Positions 10,901-19,931 of a stretch of 64,000 nt of DNA are shown one piece after another (position 1 is the first letter of the stretch; each line of letters starts with the position of its first letter). The stretch spans positions 42,482,869 to 42,546,868 of the forward strand of contig CAMTDV010000018.1 in NCBI GenBank assembly GCA_947069175.1, read 5' to 3'. The position numbers were made by a program, and so were the translations under genes. The notes beneath the pieces were generated by a model. It saw only the letters and a list, made by a program, of their open reading frames with translations. It searched no databases and had not been told where the DNA came from. The DNA is from Scalesia atractyloides (taxonomy: Eukaryota; Streptophyta; Magnoliopsida; Asterales; Asteraceae).

Positions 10901-11761
10901 GATCACGTAGAGCAGTGGGCTCAGCAGCCGGAGGTTGAGCTTGAACATTTTGTTCTTGTGAAATAGGCTCAGCCTCCTCTGCTTCTGTTTTAGAAACTTT
11001 ATCTTGATTTGTAATTTATGTAAATGTTTCATGGTTTTGGCTGCCAGCGTTTGTAGCTGCGCCTTGTTTACTTGCGTTTGTTTTGATCTTATCTTGCAAG
11101 TAAACACTCATGAATCTTGGATGTATCAAGAAAGCTTTTCTTTTTGGAATATTTTTAAAATTAATTATAAGATCATTATACAACACCTGGGAGAAGTTAA
11201 AATCAGAACCAGTTAAAATTGCAAATCCCAGATACTGCATGTTCAATGGAATCTCGTTGAAAGCAGTTGTTTTTGTAGAGACACATGTAAGTAATGTATG
11301 GAAAAAGAATTTCATCTCTGCTGGAAAATTAGGTTTGAAGATTGTCATACCTTTCAACTGTCCGGTGTAACCTCTTTCAACGAATTCATGCTGCATCTCC
11401 CTCAAAGGAAATGATACCGGATGTTGCATATCATTTACATGAAGACTTGGGAGATATATTGTGGGCTTATTTGCAGTTGTGTGCCACCAACTTTGGAAGT
11501 GATAGAATAGGGCACACCATCAGCGGATGAGTTTACTTTGGCCTTTGCCAGAATTCTCTTAAAGAATCGATATAAACTGGGGCTTTGACTTCCAACATAT
11601 GTTTGAATTTTGATTCTTTAAGAATCCGGATCATTGGATGATAATGAGTGTTTGTGTCGATTTCTTCAGAATAGTAGTGTAATTGTGTGGTGTTTTGATG
11701 ATGAGGACAAATGGGTGTTGTCTTGTGTCGATTTCTTCTTCGATTTGGTTTTAGGAGCCAT
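7948..11761 (-). pseudogene. ORF3 (envelope-like/accessory ORF) of element B
   Basis: A 3.8-kb coding region lies between RNase H and the 3' LTR. It starts at ATG 11761 (MAPKTKSKKKS, basic) and shifts frame soon after. The N-terminal domain (11650-11016) has FW, GYTGQL, a segment around FNFSQVLYND and HPRFMSVYL, shared with ORF3 of element A. The middle (10970-9400) is a low-complexity Pro/Ser/Thr and Lys/Glu-rich region with coiled-coil-like stretches. The C-terminal part (9060-7948) holds YPKPVNIDQYLEIKEKQ and KWKVDKDTHKLTLFKSDGK and ends KDQE. At least eight frameshifts or stops. No signal peptide or convincing membrane helix seen. Same protein as F's ORF3; function unknown. Confidence 0.8.
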
Positions 11762-12192
11762 GATTTTTGGATGATTTTTGAACGAAGGGCTTTGAAAAAT
11801 TTGGAATCGCACAAGAGAAGTGAAACCACTGTTTGGGGATAGAACATGGTTTTATAAGGTTTTACAAAAAGTGCACTTGACGTGTCGTCTGATGCAACAT
11901 CTGTCGAATAACATCTATCCACGTGTAACCTCTGTTTGGCAATGGACAATAGTTGTTTGGCTAACCATTGTTAGAGCAAAACTACTAGTGGTTATGACCA
12001 AATTAATATTAGCAGAGGTTTGCAGCAGTGGATAGATTTTTCAAAAAAACAGTGTTTTGTGCTATTAGAGCTTTGAACAGACTTTAAGGATTTTATTGAA
12101 AAGTTCAATTTTAACTATTTTTAAGGATGGATTTCTGATTTTCTAAAAACATTTTATTGCTATTAACACATGAATCACAAGGCAAGTTGTTT
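11762..12192 (-). other. Spacer between RNase H and ORF3 of element B
   Basis: About 430 bp without a credible ORF, much shorter than the matching spacer in element A (2.1 kb), and without the CAAGTTCG palindromes. Confidence 0.55.
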
Positions 12193-13881
12193 TTAATCCA
12201 TGTTTAGCATTCCAAGCCTAGATATCACACTGTCAAATGTGGAAGCATCAAGTGCTTTTGTCAACACATATGCTAGTTGATCCTTGGTATGGACATGGTG
12301 TAAAGAAATCAGATCTTTTTCATAGCAATCCCTTACAAAATGATGTCTGATGTCAATGTGCTTGGTGGTGGAATGTGAAACTGGATTTTTGATGATGTTT
12401 TCTGCTACTTGACTATCAATTTTGAGAGGAGTCCTCAAGGCAGTCACACCAAAATCCAAGAGTTGATTTTGAAGCCACAAAATTTGAGCAGTGTAACTTG
12501 AAGCAGCTATATACTCTGCTTCAGCAGTGGATGTGGATACTACAACTTGCTTCTTACTTTGCCAAGACACTAGGCAATCCCTTAGGAATTGGGCTCCTCC
12601 AGATGTGGACTTCCTTGTTGTTTTACATCCAGCAAAGTCACTATCAGAATATCCAGCAAGCTCAATGTTACCATTTGCTGGATACCAGATACCAAGTGTG
12701 GGAGCACCTTTTATGTATCTGAATATCCTTTTTACAGCAATAAGATCTGATTTTATTGGCATTGACTATGATCTAGCACAAAAACATGTGGCAAACATAA
12801 TGTCTGGCTTTGATGCAATTAGGTCCAATAAAGACCCAATCATACTTCTATACAATGTTTGATCAACAAGGTCATCCCTGCCATCTATAGTGACCAGCTT
12901 GGATGTTGCCATGGGTTTGCTTCAAGGTTTACAGTCATTCATATCAACTTTCTTAAGTAGTTCTTTCACATACTTATTTTGATGAATCAAAGTTCCTTTT
13001 TACATTTGTTTGACTTGTAAACAAAGATAACATTACAACTCACCCATTGCACTCATCTCAAACTCTGTTGCTATCAGTTTTCTGAACTCTTCACACATGG
13101 CAGGTCATGTGGATCCAAAAATGATGTCGTCCACATAAATTTGGACAAGCATCAAATCTTTTCCTTTCCATTTTTCAAATAGGGTTTTGTCAAGCCTTCC
13201 TCTGGTAAAACCAATGGATAAGAGAAAAGTGGATAGAGTTTCATACCAGATTTATGGTGCTTGTTTTAGACCATACATTGCTTTGTTTAACCAATAGACA
13301 TGATCAGCATGGAAATGATCCTCAAATCCAGGAGGTTGACAAACATATAATTCTTCCTTGATCATTCCATACAGGAATGCACTTTTGATGTCCACTTGAT
13401 ACACTTTGATGTTGTGGTTAGCAGCAAAAGCTAAGAACAGGCGAATGGCTTCCAGCCTTGTTACTGGAGCAATAGTTTCATCATAGTCAATCCCTTCTTC
13501 TTGTCTGTAGCCTTGAAACACGAGCCTTGCTTTGTTTTTGAAAACAATACTCCTTTCATCAGTTTTGTTCTTAAAGACCCACTTTGTGCTGATAGGACTC
13601 ACATCTTTTGGCAGTGGTACAAGTTACCATACTTGTTGTCTTTTGAATTGTAGGAGCTCTTCTTGCATGGCTTCTACCCTGCTGTTGTCTTTTAGTGCCT
13701 CTTGGTACTTGACAGGCTGTGTGAGCGATAGAAAACCAGCAAAAAGACAAATGTTTTGGGCTTGGATTCTTATGAGCACACCCTCATTGATGTTGCCAAT
13801 AACTTGATCCAATGGATGGCTTTTGAGGAAAATTAAATCACCTTGATATGGGACAATCGCATTTTGAGGTGAAGCTTGCAA
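12193..13881 (-). pseudogene. Reverse transcriptase and RNase H of element B (copia)
   Basis: 13602-13252 holds the start of RVT_2 (STKWVFKNKTDE, then TIAPVTRLEAIRLFLA and VDIKSAFLYG). The middle (13250-12765) has the catalytic YVDDIIFGST near 13140-13115 but carries several stops and frameshifts. 12762-12193 is an open RNase H part (GYSDSDFAGCKTTRKST, STAEAEYIAAS, NPVSHSTTKHIDIRHHFVRD) ending LGMLNMD. A Gln/Glu-rich linker from integrase lies upstream at 13881-13624. Typical of SIRE; inactive because of the breaks. Confidence 0.88.
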
Positions 13882-15121
13882 ATGCGTATCATCTGAGCTT
13901 TCCTATGCTGGTGAATTTTATGGTCCAGCCTCTGATTGGAAAGGTGGTGGAGGAATTGGTGGTATCGATGTGACAATAGGTTTATTTTCATCCATTTGTT
14001 GTGGACTTTTATCAACATATGTTTGGTTTTGAGAGCTGGCAGAGGTTTAAGTATTAACCACTGTTGACCTGGCAGAGCATTCACCATTGCTACTAACATC
14101 TGCTCCTCTGCCTATAGGATTGATTTTGAAATTTGGAAGAATGCAATCATATCCTTGCTCTTCAAATGATGATTGTGGGGTACCTGCAGGGTTAGTCTTG
14201 GCAGACACATCTTAAAATATAAATTTAGAAAGATCAAACAACTCAGAAGGTCCATTTGCTGGGATTTTCAAGGATGAGAGTTCATTGAACTTCACATTTA
14301 GAGTTTCCTCAACACACTTGGTCCTTGAGTTAAAAACTCTGTAGGCTTTGGCAGTGGTTAAGTATCATAGAAAATAACCACCATCAACTTTGGCTGCAAA
14401 CTTGGATATCGAATCCTTGATGTTTAAATGAAGCATGGGCAGCCAAAGACTTTGAAACAAGAGATCAGAGGTTTGATTTTGTAAAGTAATTCATAGGCAG
14501 TCTTTTGATGCCTAGGGTTTATCAAAACTCTGTTCTGGACATAGCAAGCACTGTTTACAGTCTCTGCCCAAAAAGACAAGGGTAAACCTAAGTCTGCTAG
14601 CATAGTCCTGGCTAATTTAATTAAAGTTCTGTTTTTCCTTTCAACGACCCCATTTTGTTCTGGAGTTCTAGGGATGCTGTATTGTCTAAAAATCCCTTTT
14701 GACTCACAAAAAGCATCCAACTCCTTGTTCCTAAACTTTGTCCCATTATCACTCCTAAAGATTTTTACAGGCATATCAAATTGCTTTTCAACTTGTTTAA
14801 CAAAGTTTTGCAAAATGTTTGTTGTTTCATCCTTAGAATGTATAAAGAAAGTACATGTGAACCTGGAAAAATCATCAACTACTACCAGACAATATCTTTT
14901 GTGTTTTAAGCTCATGATTTTTACAGTTCCAAACAAGTCCATATGAAGTAACTGTAAGCACTGATTTGTTTTGGATTCCTCAATTGACTTGTACGAGCTT
15001 TTATGTTGTTTACCTTTTAGATAGGAAACACAATGCTCTTCACAAATGAACTGTTTTTGTGGTAAACCTCTAACCAGATTTTGTTTTTAGAGAGCGGAGA
15101 TAGTTTTTAGATTTGTGTGTC
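13882..15121 (-). pseudogene. Integrase of element B
   Basis: 14942-14424 is an open stretch with MDLFG, VVVDDFSRFTCTFF, FRSDNGTKFRN (second catalytic Asp) and EQNGVVERKNRTLI (catalytic Glu), so the DDE triad residues are present. Downstream (14423-13882) the C-terminal part and linker are broken into several frames. The zinc-binding N-terminus (15121-14943) is only partly readable. Confidence 0.86.
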
Positions 15122-15597
15122 CTAGTCTTTTATGCCATAGCTCTGTCTCTTTGCTTGAGGCAACTGAGAACATGCATGCATTTGACATATATCTTTTAAC
15201 ATATCAACCACATACACGTTACCTACTCTATGAGCAGTCAACTGTGCTTTGCTTTCTGCAATGATTTGATCAATCTTTTTGACAACCTCTGGCCCTACTA
15301 TTTGGTAAGTTTTCTTTGTGAAAAAGGAACCATAACCTTTGTCACACATCTGTGAAACACTTAAGAGATTGAATTTTAGATTGTCAATAAGGTTCACATT
15401 TTCAAACTTGAGTTTTCCTGCTAAGACACATCCTGATCCTAACACCTTCCCTTTTGAATTATTTCCAAAGGATATATCACCCCCTCCACGAGCTTTAAAA
15501 TCTCTGAGCAGGGCTTTACATTATGTCATGTGCCTGGAGCCTCCACTATCTACATAGCAAAGACTGTCAAGGCAAGTAGAAGCTCCCTGCACATGTA
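15122..15597 (-). pseudogene. Protease and GAG-pre-integrase region of element B
   Basis: Active-site motif VDSGGSRHMT is followed at once by an in-frame TAA (about 15522). The block VNLIDNLKFNLLSVSQMCD precedes integrase. The motif is DSGG where A and C have DSGA. The frame is -1 relative to gag, whose stop is at 15609-15607, and passes ATGTGCAGG (15595-15587). Confidence 0.83.
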
Positions 15598-16183
15598 TTG
15601 AAATAATTAGTTCAGGTGAGTCTCCAAAGCTAGAATGACTTTAGATGGGGTATCAGGTGATCCAGACTCAAGTTTAGACTGATGAGCAGTGGTTAGATCA
15701 GACTTTTGTAACCACTGTCGTGAGCTACCTCCTATCAACTGTTGGTAATCATGAGGCTGGCTTTTACCTTTTGTAAACTGATTTGATGGAGGTGCATCTG
15801 TTACTTGAATTTCTCTGTGAATAGAGGTTTGATTTAAAGCTTTGGTGACAGATGTTTCACATGATTTAAATTTCTGTTTGACAATATTTAAATTTTCTCT
15901 TTCTAGAGCTTTTTCTCTAATCTTTTTTACCTTTTGATGATAGGTTTTGAGATAGACACACTCTTGATTAAGATGATTTGTTTTGTTGCAAATGGTGCAC
16001 CTGGGAGCTTTAGGAATAACACAAGTTTTGTTTATATCATTAGCTTTCAAAAGAAAGCAATCTGTTGTATCATGATTTCTCTTTTCACAAAATTTACAAA
16101 ACAAGTGTTTAACCTTCTCCTTCCTTTTCCTTTCAGACTTTTTGAGAGCAGATGATGCAACCTCTGCCGGTAAGACTTTGATA

Positions 16184-16191
16184 GGGATCAC
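16184..16191. repeat. 8-bp target site duplication of the hAT MITE, left (GGGATCAC)
   Basis: GGGATCAC is repeated exactly at 16859-16866 on the other side of the element. Confidence 0.95.
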
Positions 16192-16858
16192 TAGGGTTGT
16201 AAACGAACCGAACGTTCAGCAAACAGTTTGTGAACCGTTCGGCGGGAAGTTTGTTTATGTTCATTCGTTTAGTAAACGAACAAACATGAACATGAAATTT
16301 CGTTCGATTAGTTAAATGAACGAACATGAACTAAGGTCTCGTTCATTCAATTGTGTTCGTGAACGTTCGCTAAGGTGTTCGTGAACATGTTCATGAACAT
16401 TCATTCATTTACGTTCGTTTATGTTCATATGTTTGTGTTTTAATTAAAGATTGTGTACTTTCATATATTTTATCTATACTTTTTATATTATTAAACTTTT
16501 ATTTATTTTATTACCATTAAACTTTTATTTATACTATTACCCTAACAATTAAACTAGGAAACCCTATTTCACTTGTTTATGCACCCGATCCCCCCTTTTC
16601 TCATTATTTACATCGACGAATACGATCGACCTCCGTTCCACAATAAGGGATCCATTGCCTTTATCCTTCGTCATGTTCGCCAATTTTTTTTGTGTTCGTG
16701 AACCGTTCGCGAACACACTTATTTCCTTAATGAATGAACACGAACATAAAATCTCGTTCGGTAAGCGTTCATGAACCGTTCGTGAACACATTTATTTCCT
16801 TAACGAACGAACACGAACAAGGCCTTATTCGTGTTTGTTCGGTTCATTTACAGCCCTA
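16192..16858. mobile_element. Non-autonomous hAT-type DNA element (MITE), 667 bp
   Basis: Terminal inverted repeats begin TAGGGTTGTAAACGAACC on the left and TAGGGCTGTAAATGAACC read inward from the right. The insertion is flanked by a perfect 8-bp duplication, the hAT hallmark. The ends are rich in short inverted blocks of the GTTCGTGAAC/GAACACGAAC type, likely transposase-binding subterminal repeats; the middle is AT-rich. No transposase is encoded, so it depends on an enzyme made elsewhere. Short ORFs across it are incidental. Confidence 0.95.
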
Positions 16859-16866
16859 GGGATCAC
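16859..16866. repeat. 8-bp target site duplication of the hAT MITE, right (GGGATCAC)
   Basis: Exact partner of 16184-16191. Confidence 0.95.
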
Positions 16867-19281
16867 CAATGCTTTTGGTGCTTTTATACCATCAAGTGTT
16901 GAAAAGTCCATTGGCTTGGTTTAAACTGATATTTTTCAATTTCTTTTTCATTTTGGTGAAACCTCTAGTTTTTCAAGAACAATTTTGTTTCCTTCCTTAT
17001 CAGTGATTTTAATTTCTTCACCAGCCAAATTTGTAACACTATTTCAACAAGCTCAGAGTCAACTTTTTTAGCATTTTCACAAGTATGGTCATATTCCCTA
17101 AAGCCTATACCAAACTTTATGTTGCTTTTCACTTGAGCATCAAGAATAAGCTCATAACCTTTTCAAGACTCTACCCACTTTTCACAAGTGATCTGGGTAG
17201 ATTCAAGCTTCTTTTTGCAAACCTGGTATTTTTCTACCACGGTTTGAAGCTGATCTTTTGTTATGCTTGATTCATGCCTGAGGCTATTCATTTCCGAATC
17301 TTTTTCACTTAATTTTGTTTTCTACTCTTTCACAAGCTTTTCAAATTTAAGTTCATCTTCCAAAATTTTGTTTCTCAGCTTTTCATTCACCTGTTTTATG
17401 TTTGCAAAAGCAATAATACATTTTTCAGAACATAGATCTTTTACGATCTAAGGTGATACCTTCGAAGCAGCCATAAGAGCACAATCACATTCTTCTTCAC
17501 ACACCTCTGTGTCCCATGGGTCAGATAGATTGTCTTTTTCAACCTCATCAGCATTCATTTCAACCACAGGTGTAACTTCTGGTGTAACCACTGCTTCACA
17601 ACGTTCAACCACATTAGATTTTGACTCCTGTTCCACAGACTCATCACCTTCAACTATGGTCTCAAGAGCCATAAAACATAAGTTTTCATTTTCAAAATCA
17701 TTTTTGGCTATGAGTGCAAAGTTTTCATGAGTTAAATCCTCAGGCAAAGTACTCCAGTCAACAAAACCTTGGGTAAAGAAGCTTTGCTGTGTAACCTCTA
17801 CTGGTGTTGCAGTAGTTTGAGTAGTTTGAGTGACATGCGGAGCTTGTTGCACATGCACTTGAGGTGGTGCTTTAACATATTAAATCTGTGGAGCAGGGGT
17901 TTGGACATAAAGAATAGGGACAGTTGTTACAGGACTTGCAAAATGAGCAGTGTTTTGTATTTGATGTGTAGGGTTAAACTGGGAATATTAGACAGTGCTT
18001 TGAGGATTGGTGCCAGGATGAGTAACAATTGGTCCTGCAGTTTGAGTTCTGCATTCCCTGGCGAAATGTCCCATCCTATTGCACTTGTAACATTTTATCT
18101 TTGATTTATCTAACCCAACTTTTAACCCCTCATGCAATCCTGGAAACCTCCTACCAGTTCTTTTGTAAAACTTACTAGCCCTGACACTCAAAAGTGCCAA
18201 CTGGTGTAGGATGTCCATTTCTTCTAGATCCGTGGGTTCAAAGTGTTGTAAGTCATTCATCTCAAAAATCAGATTGTCAGAGGTTTGGCTTTCACAAGTT
18301 GCAGCAAAAGCAAAATTGGGTGTACAGGGATCAGAGTTAAAATTGTTCCCAGAAGTTATGCCAATGTAATGATCAAAACTCTGATCCTTTCCACTACCAG
18401 ACCCCTCTTCATGACTATAGAGAGCAGTGTTTCCTAGTGTATAGTCATCAGTCACTTTCCTAGACTCTTGAAGCTTCTTTTTCTGGTTCAACTCTCTCTC
18501 ATAAGTGAGAAGTCGACCATGAAGCAGTGTGGGGTCATTTCTTTATAACCAACAGATGTTTGAGTAACATAAGCTATTGTCTCCCATCTTTCTGGTAGTG
18601 ATCTTAAGAAACGACTATTGATAGTCGAATTTGGAAATTTCACATCTACCAATTTCAATTCGCTTATGAGACAGCTGAATCTCTCGAACTGTTGGGTTAG
18701 TGACTCACCTTTTAAATGGCAAAATGTTTGATACTGCTGATTCAAGACTTCTCTATTATTCTCGATCACCTCTCAGTACCACCGAATTGCTCTTTAAGAG
18801 CATCCCACAACTCTTTAGCACTATTACAATGAAGTAATCCCACATAAATCTCATTGGGCAAAGCTGAAGCAACCATGCTAAAAGCCTTAGCATCCAATTC
18901 AATTTTGAGGAAATCATGTTCAGAGTAATTTTCGAGTTATTTAAGGACTTGAGTGTTGGGATCCTCTATACTTGGAACCATGAGAGCATCGGGTCCAAAT
19001 ACAATGGATCTCCAGCATCTGGTGTTCTGTTGAACGAGAATGTGACCCATTCCACATTGCCAAATAAAATACTCATTTAGTTTCAACATAGGTGGTTTGA
19101 ACATGGATCCAATATTGGAATCCGGTGTGTTTTGAGCCATTTCTCTTGTTTACAACAGATTTGTGTTTTAAAAACTTTTATAGTAATAAAACTCTGTATT
19201 CAAGCAAAACTTATCAAACGAAATTAGTAGCAAAGAGCTGATCTGTTTAAATCCATTTGATGTTTAAATCAAAATCGATTA

Positions 19282-19300
19282 ACCAAGCTCTGATACCAAT
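19282..19300 (-). promoter_or_regulatory. Primer binding site of element B (initiator tRNA-Met)
   Basis: Minus-strand ATTGGTATCAGAGCTTGG directly follows the 5' LTR. TGGTATCAGAGC is the usual complement of the plant initiator tRNA-Met 3' end. Confidence 0.9.
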
Positions 19301-19926
19301 TGTCAGGATCTAAGTTTGAATTCATTGCTGTTTTTTTCCAAATAACGGAAAATGATTGAAAACCGAGAATAAGTGCAAGAGATTAATGGAAAACTGTTAC
19401 AACAATCAATCGGTCGTTTGTTTTCATCACCATCATGCTTTCAAGTAATTAAATTATTGCATGTGATTCACAAACTCCCCCTAGCCCAATAACGATCGTT
19501 TGATAGTAACAAATGAAGAAGATATGCGAAATTAATCTTTTTAAGAAGACAAGTAAAACTGTTACATTGAGCGCCTATTTATACTAACTATCTAACCACT
19601 GATCGTCTACCATTGACGTCATGGTTGATAGTGACAGCTAACAAATGTAACTAACTACAAACACTGCTTAATCTAAAACAATCAGTGCATAGCACTGTTA
19701 CATTAATTAAACTAGAACTAGACTAAACACTGCTGGCCATCCTCTGTTCTTGTAATCTTCTATCAGTGGTTGGGAGTTTCTTCTGTCAAAGGATAGGTAG
19801 CCTTGTGTTTATTGAAAGCAGTTAAAGCCCATCAGAGGATAAGAACCTCTGATAGCTGGACCAAAGCTCGGATGATGTGTTTTGACTTTGTATCATCTGT
19901 TCCTTTCCAAAGGTTCAATCCCAACA
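19301..19926 (-). repeat. 5' LTR of element B
   Basis: 626 bp, partner of 7288-7914. In element sense it starts TGTTGGGATTG and ends GATCCTGACA. A TATA box (minus TATAAATA) lies at 19576-19583, so transcription would run leftwards into gag. Confidence 0.95.
19576..19583 (-). promoter_or_regulatory. TATA box in 5' LTR of element B
   Basis: Minus-strand TATAAATA about halfway through the LTR; the same box is in the 3' LTR (7565-7572) and in F's LTR (48778-48786). Confidence 0.6.
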
Positions 19927-19931
19927 TTTCC
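19927..19931. repeat. Target site duplication of element B, right (tttcc)
   Basis: TTTCC follows the LTR end CCCAACA; one mismatch to the left copy at 7283-7287. Confidence 0.8.

Larger units (their letters stand above)
15607..19140 (-). pseudogene. Gag of element B, split by a MITE
   Basis: Starts at ATG 19140 (MAQNTPDSNIGSMF). 18769-18488 carries the UBN2-type gag core (TFCHLKGESLTQQFERF..LISEL). 18491-17988 carries a zinc knuckle CYKCNRMGHFAREC. A long Thr/Glu-rich and Lys-rich part follows, with many breaks. The last part (16191-15607) has two further Cys/His motifs, CKFCEKRNHDTTDC and CTICNKTNHLNQEC, and a coiled-coil-like KKIREKALEREN stretch. The MITE at 16192-16858 interrupts it. Gag would form the particle and bind RNA. 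Confidence 0.85.
7288..19926 (-). mobile_element. Element B: SIRE-type Ty1/copia retrotransposon, complete with both LTRs, nested in A
   Basis: 12,639 bp bounded by 627- and 626-bp LTRs starting TG and ending CA, with a 5-bp duplication (ttacc/tttcc). On the minus strand: LTR, Met primer site, gag, protease, integrase, RT, RNase H, ORF3, polypurine tract, LTR. All ORFs are broken. The two LTRs differ at about 40 of 627 positions by my own count, so this copy is not recent. A hAT MITE sits in its gag. Its LTR and ORF3 match element F. Confidence 0.95.

Noticed and set aside
19282..19300. Possible tRNA gene pieces at the GGTATCAGAGC sites
   Set aside because: Only the 3'-end complement of initiator tRNA-Met is present, as expected for primer sites; no cloverleaf.
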